Origin: Colias croceus
Lineage: Eukaryota; Arthropoda; Insecta; Lepidoptera; Pieridae
Direction: 5' to 3'
NCBI RefSeq assembly: GCF_905220415.1
Contig: NC_059550.1
Span: 9,984,501-10,048,500 of the forward strand
DNA length: 64,000 nucleotides
Below, piece by piece: positions 9,939 to 21,162 of this stretch. Below the pieces are notes generated by a model. That model was not told the DNA's origin and did not search any database. It saw only the letters and a list, made by a program, of their open reading frames with translations. Numbering within the stretch: the first letter of the stretch is position 1; each line of letters starts with the position of its first letter. A program made the position numbers and the translations under genes.

Positions 9939-10081
9939 GGCTCCGCTCCTGTTGGTCTTAGCGTAATGATATATATATTCTTTCGCTGGTAGTTAGCCCA
10001 TTTATCGAGGAAGGCTATATATCATCACGCTAAGACCAACAGGAGCGGAGCAATGCGGGTGAAACCGCGGAGCACAGCTAG
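9939..10081 (+). mobile_element. Helitron family A 3' end with inverted duplicate
   Basis: The right half (10006-10081) is a normal family-A 3' end: CCCATTTATCGAGGAAGG, ATCATCACGCTAAGACC, then the GCGG/CCGC hairpin and CAGCTAG before T. The left half (about 9948-9983) is an inverted copy of the ATCACGCTAAGACCAACAGG segment. The pair makes a foldback with about 36-bp arms and a 30-bp spacer. Confidence 0.7.
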
Positions 10082-10560
10082 TAATGCATATGTGGGACGA
10101 ACTTATCTATTTTTTTAAATTAAATTAATATTATATTTTTTTTATTTTTTTTTATGATTTCATTCAACCACAAATATAAGGTTAAAATACATTTTCTGCA
10201 AAATGTCCACATTTTCTTCACTTCATTGCTTTTACTTTGGAATTCAATAACGACAAAGGAATACGAGTCGCTAGCTTCCGGGACAAATAATGGATCTTTT
10301 TGACTCCTTTGAGCTTTTACCTTTGCAATCGATTGTATTGGATTCGTTTCGTTTGTTTGTCTGTTTATTGGGGGATAAAGCTGAAAAGAATAAGCTGGAA
10401 ATTAGTTTTTTTCTGGTTCAATTGATTTTTTCGTATCTATTTTAATCAAATAATTTATTTTAGGTCTGTTACGTAGGTAACTTAATACAATGACTTACAT
10501 TTTTGAAAATATTTGTAGATCAGAGCAAATATGAGGAAAGTCTAAGTAGATAATCACTAC

Positions 10561-10741
10561 ATAGTATAAAACAAAGTTGCTTTCGCTGTCCCTATGTCCC
10601 CTTGTATGCTTAAATCTTTAAAACTACGCAACGGATTTTGATGCGGTTTTTTTTAATAGATAGAGTGATTCAAGAGGAAGGTTCAGTATATAATTTATTA
10701 GTTTTTAGACAAAGCGGGCGAAGCCGCGGGTGGTAAGCTAG
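10561..10741 (+). mobile_element. Helitron family E
   Basis: It contains TATAAAACAAAGTTGC, AAACTACGCAACGGATTTTG and AGAGTGATTCAAGAGGAAGG, then GGGCGAAGCCGCGGG and GGTAAGCTAG before T at 10742. This uninterrupted copy gives the empty-site sequence for the insertion in the family-E copy at 25142-25533. Confidence 0.8.
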
Positions 10742-11944
10742 TTCTAAAATAAATACCACAGATAAATTTTTATGTACATGATCAACATGGCACACGATTA
10801 ATTTATTATCTCTAAAATAAATACAAAAGAATATTTCACAAGACAAGGCATTAGAATTTTATAAATAAGAATATTCAACAACAAGTGAATTTAAATTGCA
10901 CGAAACGTTTTCAACTTACTTGAATATAAAATCCTTGAAGTTGAATGACTTTTCACTTGGAACTTCTACGTGTCTTCATTCTTCTCTACATTTGAGATGG
11001 TTCATTAGTATAGATTATTATCAATAAATAATTAAAAATAAACTATTCAACAATATAACCAAATAATGTAACAAAAATATTAATCATGCTATCTTTATTG
11101 TCACCTGATGTTAAGTGGTCACCACCTACCTACACTAATAACTCTAATGATGATAAAATCGAAAAATTCAGAGCATTTGTGTATAATGTATTTAAAAATT
11201 ATGTCTCTCCTTTATATTTGAATTATAATAAGGTCAGAACATTCCACAATACAAACCAGTGCAGTACACGCTCGACATTGAACCCTGGACAAATGTGGTG
11301 AAAACACGCGAGAAACCGTGTACAGAGCATGTAGTTAATTATTATGCCTGTACTAGCCAGTTGTACTGACTTTGACCGTGTTTCCTTGCCCTTCAGGTCG
11401 GTAATACTCTATTTTTGGAAGTTTTTAATATACGTATAGTCGTATACTTTGTATTGATTTGGATTGCCGATTCTTCCTGATAAGTTTAGCTCCTTGTCTC
11501 CTACCTTTTCTGTGTTGTATTCATTCAGTTTTGAATGTACTAGTTCGTATTTATATTAATATGTAGAAAAAAATACATGTTAAGTTTCATAATCAACTTG
11601 CTTGAAATCTAGCGCTCCCGTCCCGTTAGATTAAAATTTTTTTTGGGTTTCAATCTCCTTGCATTCACCCCGTAAATAACTATATCCAAATAAATTATTT
11701 TAAATAAATCAGTGTGTAAATGAAAAATCTGCGATTACCATTATAAAATATGAGAATATGTAACTGTCATATCAAAAGAATATTTTTTTAGCGTCAAAAC
11801 AACACGCATTTACTATCATAAATTACATATATTATTAGTTGGGTAGCTGTTGTTAAATTAAACAACGTATAATAATTATACGAACATGTCATTTATTTCG
11901 AGGCGTGAGCTTTTGTTTCTAAATTATATTTATAACTAAATAAC
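10742..11944. other. Mostly unmarked DNA; one LINE tail scrap at 11100-11131
   Basis: At 11100-11131 the plus strand reads CACCTGATGTTAAGTGGTCA, the reverse complement of the 3' tail of the LINE at 42452-44345. It is a short minus-strand relic. The rest shows no gene or repeat I can name. Confidence 0.5.
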
Positions 11945-11985
11945 ACGAAAATGTCGCTTATTTTCATTTTGCGTTGATTTAATAA

Positions 11986-13098
11986 GCATTCGACACAATA
12001 TCTCTCGGTTTACTTGTAAAGAAACTAGAGTCAATTGGTGTTAGAGACACCTCATTAAATTGGTTCAGGAGCTATTTAACTGACCGCAGGCAATGTATTA
12101 AAATTGACAATAAGCTTAGCTCTGAACTAAAAATAGAATTCGGCGTTCCTCAGGGAAGCGTTCTCGGTCCAACCCTTTTTATTATTTACATTAATGACAT
12201 ACTAAAACTGTCAATAGAAAACTCCCACTTAATAGCTTACGCCGACGACACTGCCATTATCTTTCATGGTACAGATTGGGAAAATACATATAAGATCGCA
12301 GAATCTGGATTATTAACTATTGTAGAAGCTCTCAATAAAAACCTACTCACTTTAAATCTCCAAAAAACTAAATACTTGTCCTTTAAAAAATCCGCACATA
12401 CCAAACTTTCGCCAAATCAGACTATCAAAATTCATTCTTGCACTGGTGACAACATCATCCATCCAACATGCAATTGTAACCATATTGAGGCCACTTCCTC
12501 TATCAAGTATTTAGGAGTGACCTTAGACAGTAATTTAAACTATAAACAACATATAGCAGAGGTATCATTAAAAACTAGAAAACTCATCTTCATAATGAAG
12601 AAACTTCGTAACTGTACCCCTCTTAATATTTTAAGACAAGTATACACATCTCTGTGTCAATCCGTATTAACCTACAGCATCTCGGTCTGGGGATGTGCCG
12701 CCAAATCTCACATTCTGCAGTTGGAGAGAGCACAACGTGCATTGATCAAAGTGACATTAAAAAAACCTTATAGATTCCCTACTAATGAACTATACCGTGA
12801 GTTTAATGTACTACGTGTTCGCCAATTATACATATTATCAGCAGTCAGCCTAACCCATAAATCTGTAGCTTCGCGTCCCGATTACAAAGAACTAATAAGA
12901 AAAAGAACATTCCGAATCCCACTTCCTGCATACAATTCAAAAATAGCCAGACGAAGCCCATCATATTCACTCATTCACACCTATAACAATGTCTGTAAGG
13001 CAAAATCATTGAAGAATTACAGCACGCATAAATGTAAGAAAATAATTAAATCCTGGCTCCATGAATTGACGTACAGCGACACCGAAGATCTGGTCTAA
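11986..13098 (+). pseudogene. LINE reverse transcriptase, C-terminal fragment
   Basis: The frame reads AFDTIS (RT motif A) at its start, then GVPQGSVLGP near 12142, AYADDTA with the catalytic YADD at 12238-12249, KYLGVTLDSNLNY near 12508 and a terminal region to the TAA at 13096. About 370 codons stay open with no ATG near the start, so this is a fragment and not a functional gene. Just upstream, FCVDL (11967-11981) lies in another frame and looks like the residues that should precede KAFDT. A small deletion therefore also broke the frame at the edge of the copy. Confidence 0.85.
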
Positions 13099-13196
13099 AA
13101 CGTACAATTAACTTATTGATCTCACTCACGTATCCGCACAGAACCACAAATACTCTCACACACAAATCTACTCACTCGCATACATAACATATTCAC

Positions 13197-13260
13197 ATAC
13201 ACACACACTCACTCACACTCTCACTCACACACGCACGCGCACACACACACACACACACAT
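13197..13260. repeat. (CA)n microsatellite in LINE 3' UTR
   Basis: An imperfect CACACA/CTCACA run reaching a pure (AC)n stretch at about 13233-13258. It lies inside the 3' UTR of the truncated LINE. Confidence 0.85.
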
Positions 13261-13512
13261 ACATAGTAATCCACTTAGTCACATATCGCTAAATTTACTT
13301 ATCTTTTTTATATTTTTAAATTTTGTTATAGTTAAGGTATAATTCGAAATATCTAGAAACCTGTACACCGTTTCGATATCCAAGATACAGGCAACAGCCT
13401 AGTTTGGATCTCCTGTAATGATGTAATGTTTAAATTTTTTAGTAAATAAAGATTTTATTTTATTTTTTTTATTTATTATTTAAAACTGCCATATATGCCA
13501 TACTGTTATATT

Positions 13513-13575
13513 ACATCATCACGTTAAGACCAACAGAAGCGGAGCCACGCGGGTGAAACCGCGCAGCACAGCTAG
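13513..13575 (+). mobile_element. Helitron family A, 3' end only
   Basis: It reads ATCATCACGTTAAGACC, GAAGCGGAGCCACGCGGG, hairpin GCGGG/CCGC and CACAGCTAG before T at 13576. The 5' part is missing. Confidence 0.75.
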
Positions 13576-13810
13576 TCTCTAAAATAGAGTAAGTTTATCC
13601 AAGCTTTTCAATCTAAAACTGAGGGAAAGCAAACATGTACGCATACTAAGTAAATATTTCCTCAATAGAACGAGTGCATTCGCTTTGTACTTACAGGACC
13701 TATTCGATTAAAAATTTCCAATAGCGCAAAGTTCAAAGAAATAGTTAATCAATTTATTTCATTGAATTCTGGGTTAAAGTGTAGTAAATAGAACGCTTTT
13801 ATTCCTAGTC

Positions 13811-13970
13811 TCTATAAATAAAAATGAATCCCATTCCCTTGGTCAAGGCAACATGCGTGAACGGGTTTACCGATTTTGATAATTCTTTTTTTATAATATT
13901 CCTTGAAGTACGAGGATGGTACTTATATTCAGAAAAACATGTACCACGGGCGAAGCCGGGGCGGACTGCT
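13811..13970 (+). mobile_element. Helitron family B, full-length type
   Basis: It begins TCTATAAATAAAAATGAATC and carries CTTGAAGTACGAGGATGG, then GGGCGAAGCCGGGGCGGAC and ends TGCTAG before T. It is 160 bp and non-coding. It is the reference copy for the fragments at 2995-3158, 54698-54838 and 56140-56178. Confidence 0.8.
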
Positions 13971-14884
13971 AGTTTCTTTAAGAAAATGTACTTATTAAAT
14001 TTCGATATACTTAGAACTAAATTAAGTACTTACTTTAAGTTTATTAACACTGTATTTTGAGATTTCTGTAAAATATATCAAGCACTTTTAAAGTTTGTGT
14101 GTTCTATTTTATCGGGACAAAAAAATAATATAGGTACCAACCGAATTGAGAACCTCCCCCTTTTTTGAATTCGGTTAAAAACGTATTATAATAAGTACCT
14201 ATGTTGCAAATAACTTCTATAGATTAGAAGAGGTGATTACATAATAGATTAATCAAATCATATTTATTATAGGCATATTTTAAAAACTATTGTTGTACGA
14301 ACATAGTTTACTTATAAACCAACGTTTTAATAATACTAATCATTCACAATATAATATTGTTAGTTATACATAATTAGAAACATGAAATATCCGTTCCATA
14401 TTTCGTGAAAATAGAAACTCGAAACTAATGAATATACAGTTACAGTTACAGGGTTTGCTTCCCGGGAGAAATCATTTGGCTAATATGGGAGAAGTTATAG
14501 CGCTCCGTGTACAATATATCCTGTTTATTTCACATATTTTTGGCGCTTTTACTTTATAATAATAATCTGTTTCTATGGTAAGTTTTAGAAGGAACGTGAT
14601 TAAACTTATTATTTGCTAGGTACTTTGTTTTATTCTATTCACTGAAAAATAAAAAGTATATTGGTGTGTGATTTTGTAGTCTTATTACATAATATATAAT
14701 ATATACATAATATATAAGTAGGTAGGTACTTATTTTTCACAAAAAGCTAAACTGTCTTCAAATTATTATCAGAACAAAAAATTTAAATGATAATAACCGA
14801 TGGCAGCTTTCATATAAAAAAAATCGGTTCACCCAATCGAAGTTTTAAGCTAGCAAATTGAGAGATCCTCCTTTTTGAAGCCGA
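13971..14884. other. No gene; two scraps of element family G
   Basis: About 14140-14187 (AACCGAATTGAGAACCTCCC ... TTCGGTTAAAAA) and about 14860-14884 (GATCCTCCTTTTTGAAG) match ends of family G (15189-15925, 35640-35900). The remainder is AT-rich and unassigned. Confidence 0.5.
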
Positions 14885-15047
14885 TTGTTTGTTTGAACGC
14901 GCTAATATCAGAAACTACTGGTCCAATAAGAAAAATTATTTCGGTGTTAGATAGCCCATTTATTGAGGAAGGCTATGAAATGAAATTTCATCACGCTAAA
15001 ACCTATAGGAGCGGAGAGATGCGGGTAAAACCGCGGGGCACAGCTAG
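14885..15047 (+). mobile_element. Helitron family A, 5'-truncated
   Basis: It matches family A from TTTGTTTGAACGCGCTAAT to ACCGCGGGGCACAGCTAG. The first about 30 bases (TCTATACTAATATT...) are replaced by the family-G scrap. Confidence 0.8.
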
Positions 15048-15182
15048 TGTAGTAAGATAATCTTTAGTAGAGAAACAAAAGAAAAGACAATTCGCTATTT
15101 CTTGGCTATTTCCTATTGTCAAAGTGTTAAACGTGACAATATTTGATTTGCACAGCCTTTGCCTTTGTCAAAAGATGAAAGA

Positions 15183-15468
15183 TAAAAATAACTGCGTTAA
15201 AAACAACCGACTTCAAAAACGGAAAAGTAAGAAATAAAAAAGATTTGATATTATTAATTACTACATATTATTTTTATGTGCTATTTACTAAAAAGGTTTG
15301 ATGTCGGTGCATGGGCTTAATACTAAGTGCTTAGTGTTTGGCACCGACTTCAAACCTATTTAATAAATAGCACATAAAAATAATATGTAGTAATTAATAA
15401 TATCAAATCTTTTTTATTTCTTACTTTTCCGTTTTTGAAGTCGGTTGTTTTTAACGCAGTTATTTTTA
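15183..15468. repeat. Long palindrome, 128-bp arms, 30-bp loop
   Basis: 15183-15310 is the inverted copy of 15341-15468 with three mismatches by eye. The loop itself contains ACTAAGTGCTTAGT, so the structure would fold to its tip. It lies at the left end of the family-G element. Confidence 0.9.
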
Positions 15469-15925
15469 TTTAATACTTTTTAGTGTATTTTTCAACACGA
15501 ATCAAACGAGCCCAAACTCGATAAAGTTGAGTCAATATATTACTGAGTTCCTATGGCCACCTCCCGATTCCATCATCAGATCAGCTCCATGTCATGATAA
15601 TGTTTCATCGCTATCCAATTTACATTCGTATACAAAATTTCAGCTCAATCGGTTACCGGGAAGTGAATCAAAGTTACTTGCTACATTGAAATTAAGTCAT
15701 CGAGTACAGACAAAAATGCTCATAAAATAAAAACTACTAGGCCTAGCCGAATAAAATTTTTATGGGACCAATTCGACACCATCCCGCATCGAACAAAAAA
15801 AGAATCACGTAAATCGGTTCAGAAACCTCGGAGTAATCGGTGTACATACATAAAAAAAAAAAAAAAAAAAAAAATATACCGGCCGAATTGATAACCTCCT
15901 CCTTTTTTTTGAAGTCGGTTAAAAA
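15189..15925. mobile_element. Family G TIR element, long copy
   Basis: The left end is TAACTGCGTTAAAAACAACC followed by GACTTCAAAAA; the right end is TTTGAAGTCGGTTAAAAA, giving inverted ends around AACCGACTTC. The right half (15715-15925) matches the shorter inverted copy at 35640-35900, including TTTTATGGGACCAATTCG and CGAATTGATAACCTCC. A poly(A) run sits at 15850-15872. The left 280 bases form a large palindrome absent from the 35640 copy. There is no convincing coding frame. Confidence 0.7.
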
Positions 15926-16617
15926 TAAAATTACTTTGTTAATTTTTAACGCTCCAGTAAATTGTGTATACGGGTGAATTACTAATAAAAAGATGGAGTT
16001 TTTTTGTACTTATTTATTCAAAAAACATAAATTTATTGTTTGGAATATTATGTATTAACGTTAATTATAAAATATTTTATAGGTAAAATCTAGCCTTAGG
16101 TCAACGATTAAAATAAAGTGCCACAAGGAATTTTAAATTAACAATTTCTTAGAAACACGAAATAGTAGTTATTTTCCTATTACCTGTATATGTGTACTTA
16201 CAATTATACCGTTTCTAAAAAAAAATGATTGCGAAGCCGCAGGCGGAAATCTAGTAAATTATAAAAATTAAAAAAAAATTACAAGTACAAAATAATGTTT
16301 TTATATTACTGCCCTCTATGTGAAAAATAATGCAAAATTACAAATATACATTTCTAAGATCGGTTCACGTTTTATGTCCTTATCCAGAGATGGCGCTTAA
16401 CTAAATAATATATTTAAATTTATTATTCTTGACACAACAATAAAATAATCATTTTAAATTTAAATCTATTGTACAAAAAATATGTGATAGTCAACATGAA
16501 ATGCTATCACATATAAACTGTTTTATTAGAAAAAAACATTTAATCTAATTTGTTTTAGCGACATCTAGTTTAAATATACAGCATTAATGAAATCTTAAAC
16601 AATTGCAGTCCTGAATA
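15926..16617. other. No gene; Helitron 3' scrap at 16225-16254
   Basis: GCGAAGCCGCAGGCGGAAAT then CTAG before T at 16255 is a decayed family-C 3' terminus without its body. The rest is unassigned AT-rich DNA. Confidence 0.5.
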
Positions 16618-16797
16618 GTTTATATAATTCCAACTAGATGGCGCTGTTATACAATTAACATTTAGCGTTTAATCATGGACCCAATAAAAGATTATATTCG
16701 TCCATGGTTTAATTTAAATATGCATTAATTTATATAATTTCAACTAGATGGCGCTGTTATAAAATTAACATTTAACTTTTTGTTTAATGCAATAATT
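16618..16797 (+). repeat. Tandem ~108-bp repeat, interrupted by a transposon
   Basis: TTTATATAATT(C/T)CAACTAG then ATGGCGCTGTTATA occurs at 16618 and 16727. A third copy (ATTCAACTAGACGGCGCTG) resumes at 18245-18290 after the element at 16798-18244. The repeats supply the empty-site comparison for that insertion. Confidence 0.75.
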
Positions 16798-18244
16798 GGC
16801 CGTAGATAACCAAAAAGGATCCAACCCACAAAATGTTACTTTTGAGTTATTGAAGTTTGAAGTTTAACCTGTGTTTGTTCATATAAAGACTTGCTTGTGT
16901 TAATTGCTTCTTAAGGAAAAGTGTGTGTGTCAATGTATATTTTATTCTTACAAACAAATTTTATTGAATTTAGTTTTATTTCTTGAAATATTCAGCTAAA
17001 TGTGTGTTAGGATCCTTTTTGATAAAACCTATTTTCAATTATGATAAGTGAATTTTCATTTCGCAAAAACGATTCAAAGTAGCTAATTGCTACTAAGATC
17101 CTTATTTTTTTTTAATTTCATAAATAAAACAACTAACTTTCAATTTTTTTTTTCATTATTTATATAAAACATATTAATTCTATCCGATTTACTATTCTTC
17201 TTCGTGTGCGAAGTCCGGTTCATCGCCATATCTACATCGTCATGAAGTCTTGGATTGCCCCCTTGGATTGATTTATAGAAATCCAGGCAGTATTTAGATA
17301 AATAGTCAAAGATTGACTCCAAATCGTCTAATTGGGCTTTTCTTTAACATTTGGCCATAGTCATTGAAAATCATTATCAGATACCTCCGAAGATTTACCT
17401 TTCGAGCCCGCCCATACATACAACTTTTGCATCGACTAAACTGATCTGTCGAGCTGTATTCTCCTCTTGAATTCAACATGACTAAACTGTTTAGTCGATG
17501 GAGGTGCGCATACAATCGATTTCAGTCTTAATAATTTATATCCCCAACAAACCTTACAGTCTTCTATAGGCAATTCTTGAATGAAGGTAATAAAGATCAC
17601 ATGAGCGCGTGATCGATAGTTGTGCGAGTAATTTTTTTTTGTTACTTCGACATATTCGTCAGCTTCGTAAATTTTTTCCGGTATTTTCAAAGTGCTTCTA
17701 TTTTAGAAAAATCGGTGTAAAAAAGGCAAAGATGTGTGACCCGATCAAGATACTTGGAGTGTGAACTTAATGCATGCCTAACGCCTCAAGCTTTAAATAC
17801 ATAATATTCAGTCTATCCAAATGTTCTGAATCGTTTTTGTTATTAAACCAGTATACATTTCTACAAAATTAAGTTTAACAAAAGAGATCCATGCTTTCTG
17901 AATCTTTTTAGTGATTTATCTATTGCATCATAATATCATAAAAATTAAATATCTAAAAGGATCCACATGCTTTGGATTTTTTTAAACATTTTAGTTTTGT
18001 GTTAGTTTCTTAGACTGAGCGTTTTACATTATGATCCAAGAAGAATGGATCGTTTTTACGAAACTAAAATATGGCTTCTCCATACATGTGGGTTGGTACC
18101 CAGTGTCAATTTAACGTCAAAATATTCATATTTTACTTGGATTGTTTTTGCTAATCGAAAATATAGACCTAGACAAGCAGTTTGGTATATTTAACTCATT
18201 TTCGGTCATGTTGTGGGTTGGATCCTTTTTGCTTATCTACGGCC
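16798..18244. mobile_element. DNA transposon, 40-bp TIRs, 4-bp AATT duplication
   Basis: The two ends read GGCCGTAGATAA(C/G)CAAAAA then GGATCCAACCCACAA, with 2 mismatches over about 40 bp. AATT flanks both sides. The neighbouring tandem repeat shows the uninserted form AATTTATATAA with a single AATT. GGATCC-type words recur inside at about 17006, 17093, 17885, 17957 and 18035, as expected of subterminal transposase sites. The superfamily is not identified; 4-bp duplications are known for Chapaev, Sola and a few others. Broken coding sequence lies on the minus strand (17140-17690). Confidence 0.8.
17140..17690 (-). pseudogene. Frameshifted coding remnant inside the TIR element
   Basis: Three overlapping minus-strand frames (17690-17436, 17515-17306, 17322-17140) follow each other and are the only substantial open stretch in the element. 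The first includes CKVCWGYKLLRLKSIVC with paired cysteines; the last is lysine-rich. I do not recognise a transposase domain or a DDE triad. The arrangement suggests a transposase broken by at least two frameshifts, but this is inferred from position alone. Confidence 0.4.
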
Positions 18245-18290
18245 AATTTATATAAATTCAACTAGACGGCGCTGTTATAATATTTAAAAT

Positions 18291-18624
18291 GCTGAAGACT
18301 GTTTTGCACGTTAATCAAATTCCGATGTTTTATACTTTTTCTTATTAAAAATTTAAATCCACATTTAAATCATACGTGACATAACTATTTAAAAATATAG
18401 AACTTTGGGAAGTTTCATATTAAGAAAAATCTAACTTATAATACGCAAGTACTTACCAACTGTAAGGTTTTTACTTTTTTTTGTTATAATATTAATATCT
18501 TTATCAACAAAGCTTTAAGGGAAAAAATAAAGAAAAAAAGCCGCATCACGAACAATTCTGATTTAAAAAATTTAAAATGCCTTTCATACGACATGACGTT
18601 AAAGTATACAATTACTCACTTATA
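18291..18624. other. No gene identified
   Basis: This is AT-rich DNA between two mobile elements, with no repeat or coding signal seen. Confidence 0.4.
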
Positions 18625-18850
18625 ATACCACAAGATCTTCAAAATTATCGGGTATTTTCCGATAGAAACAAATGAAGGAGATTATTTTTCCATCCCAGAT
18701 GTCGGCCAATAATTTCACAAACCTGTCAGTTTGACGTCAACGACCAGAGAAAATTTTCAAAAAATTATCAGTATAATACCATGTAGGTTGTACCACGTGA
18801 CGTCGAATGGTGCAATTCTATTGGTCGATATTTGGGTCGGAAAAATAATC
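18625..18850 (+). mobile_element. Two-hairpin MITE, copy with left hairpin deleted
   Basis: The left part (18625-18679) is one arm of the hairpin seen complete at 52207-52404. The right part (18680-18850) is a full MITE with ends GATTATTTTTCC(A/G)(T/A)CCCA in inverted orientation. The second arm and loop of the left hairpin are missing. Confidence 0.75.
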
Positions 18851-18872
18851 ATAATTATTTTATATTTATATT

Positions 18873-19379
18873 TATAGTAGAGCCATTTTAATAGGCAACA
18901 TTTGACAGTTCAACAAAATTCAACAACGTAACCTAGTAACGACGACATAGAATAACATGATATTTCGTTTTGTTAGAACTGCACGTCATTTGCTTAACTT
19001 TTTTCAATTACGATTACATATTTATAATAATGATGACCGATACAAGTAATTTTAAGATTTCATTTTACTTATAAACCATAATAACATAATAAACAATTTC
19101 TGAATTGAAGAACTGACGTCGCTACAATTTTGTGTCAATATACCTTTTTTCTTTTTAAATACTAGAGACGTTACTCTAAAAATCGAAATCTGACATCTAG
19201 AATGGAATGCATTGATTACTTGTGAATAAAAATCATCATAAATTAATAAATTCGATTGACAAATGTTTCAAATCCGTATCGATTAATACACTTTAATCGA
19301 TGTTTTTAAGCAGGTTACCTCTCTTCGTAGATAAAATTGATAGACGTCAAATGTTGCCTATTAAATTGGCTCGACTATA
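18873..19379. mobile_element. MITE with ~31-bp TIRs and TA target
   Basis: The ends are AGT(A/C)GAGCCA(T/A)TTTAA then TAGGCAACATTTGAC, inverted, each bordered by TATA, which fits a TA target duplication (Tc1/mariner type). The element is about 500 bp with no open frame of note. Confidence 0.75.
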
Positions 19380-19848
19380 CTAGTAGGTAACGTTATAGAT
19401 TATTAAAAATATTTTTTTGAACCATATAAAAATATCAGAAAATAAAACTTTGCCACTTTACTAATAAATCATTTAACAAGCAATTAAAAATGTAAGTAAT
19501 CAAAATGAAATCGCCCATTCACAACCAGCCTTAAATCTTTCATTAACTAAACTATAGCGCCTGTAATTAACTAAACAGAAGACTTAACGAGCGGCTACGA
19601 AAAAATACAGTGGAAATAAATTAGCCTCTACGAATGCTACGGAGTGGGGAACATTTCACTTCTAATTAAAAGTGATTCACGGATAAATAAGGCTGGCTAT
19701 GCACTTGCGTTTTGAAGCGTAGCTTTTAAGTGCAAATATTTTAATTAGATATTATTTTATTTGAACTTTGGTACTTACTTAAATTAAACATGATTTATAA
19801 ATCACATTTTTATATAATAGATATCCGAATTAATGCGTTACATTTTAA
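19380..19848. other. No gene identified
   Basis: Unassigned AT-rich DNA. Confidence 0.4.
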
Positions 19849-20163
19849 CAGGTTCACTGTCCACAGACCAAATATGGTCTGTAGAGTATATAGCACTACT
19901 AGTCCACAGACCATAATATGTGGTCTGGTCGTCCATACGATTTCCAGGCTGTTTTTAACAGTGAACGTGGAGAGATCGTCATTTATTTCACGTGGACTTG
20001 ACAGAACATAACCTATATATATATAGTGTCGGGACATAGGTAACAGATGTACCGTTGTGTACCGTTTTATCATAAATAATTGCTGGACGGACATAAAAAC
20101 ATAAATGGACGTGTGGAACTATATACTCTACAGACCATATTTGGTCTGTGGACAGTGAACCTG
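19849..20163. mobile_element. MITE with perfect 43-bp TIRs
   Basis: 19849-19891 and 20121-20163 are exact inverted copies starting CAGGTTCACTGTCCACAGAC. Each TIR contains the palindrome ACAGACCAAATATGGTCTGT, and a third related palindrome (CCACAGACCATAATATGTGG) sits at about 19904. The three sites suggest repeated binding sites. No clear target duplication is visible. Perfect TIRs imply recent movement. Confidence 0.85.
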
Positions 20164-20229
20164 AACAGCAGAGTTGAAATACCTATCATATTATATATTA
20201 TATTTGTTATTATATAACCTGATTATATT

Positions 20230-20620
20230 AAAATTAGTTATTCTATTGTAGTATCCCTAGTAGGCTCTCCCATAGCCCCCTTTCCCACATTATGTTGAAA
20301 CTATACTGTACCAGGTATTAAATATTGTTTATGTAATGGTAGTTATCTAAGCCCTAGCCTAGCCTCTATCGTCACGTATCGTCTTATTTGTTTTTCTTTG
20401 TACATGAATTTGTATTGTATATGAATATGATGAAAAAAATATGTAAGTATAAGGGATGTAAATGATAATTTCACTGATTATTCTTATTTCTTATACCATA
20501 ATGACCTGTGAATCACAATAAATCGTTGTACACATTATTTTCCTTTTATCTGTACTTTATGTGTCTCTATATCTTTTGTGTGTGCAATAAATAATTAAAT
20601 AAATAATAAATATTAAATCA
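20230..20620 (+). mobile_element. Possible LINE 3' UTR remnant
   Basis: The stretch ends GTGTGCAATAAATAATTAAA with further AATAAATA repeats, a common end for Jockey-type LINE insertions. Upstream there is CT-rich, non-coding sequence. No RT coding is attached. Confidence 0.35.
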
Positions 20621-21158
20621 TCTAGAAATTGAAATCCCTTTTCCACAATCGATAGCAACAAACGATGGAATAAGCAAACATTGATTTTATCTAAGTATTT
20701 AATTCAACCACAAAACCAACTTTTGCAATAACGTCCTCATATTTACACTGTTACACACTGTTCACCCAAAACATTATCCTATTTTTCACAGTCGGTTAAC
20801 CATACGTCCTGTGCTTTAATATTTCATTCGATTCACGTGCCACCACGGCCGATCGCAATTCCCGTAGCGATTTTCAACATTTCGGCATTCCTTTTTAAAA
20901 TAAAATAAATTCAGATGCTTTCAAAGCTAGGTCACGTAACTGGTCTGGATTGATCAGACATTTAAACCTGTAAAATGCTTAAATCTATGAATTTGTCTTG
21001 TTGAAAAATTCAACGGATAGACCGAGAGAGAATTCTGGAAATTACTTATGTATAAGTGTAGGGTGTATGTAGAGCGTTTATACTAAATACAAATCCCAGT
21101 ATCTCAACTGGCTTAAACTGCAGTCCTGACACTGAAAATTATAAATTTATAAACAATA
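20621..21158. other. No gene identified
   Basis: Unassigned sequence before the large Helitron. Confidence 0.4.
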
Positions 21159-21162
21159 CTAG

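Larger units (their letters stand above)
11945..13465 (+). mobile_element. 5'-truncated Jockey/CR1-type LINE
   Basis: Only the C-terminal half of the RT frame and the 3' UTR remain. The 3' UTR (13099-13465) contains a (CA)n stretch and ends AATAAAGATTTTATTTTA plus a T-rich run. Truncation lies just before the KAFDT motif. The RT sequence clearly differs from the other three LINE families in the window. Confidence 0.8.
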
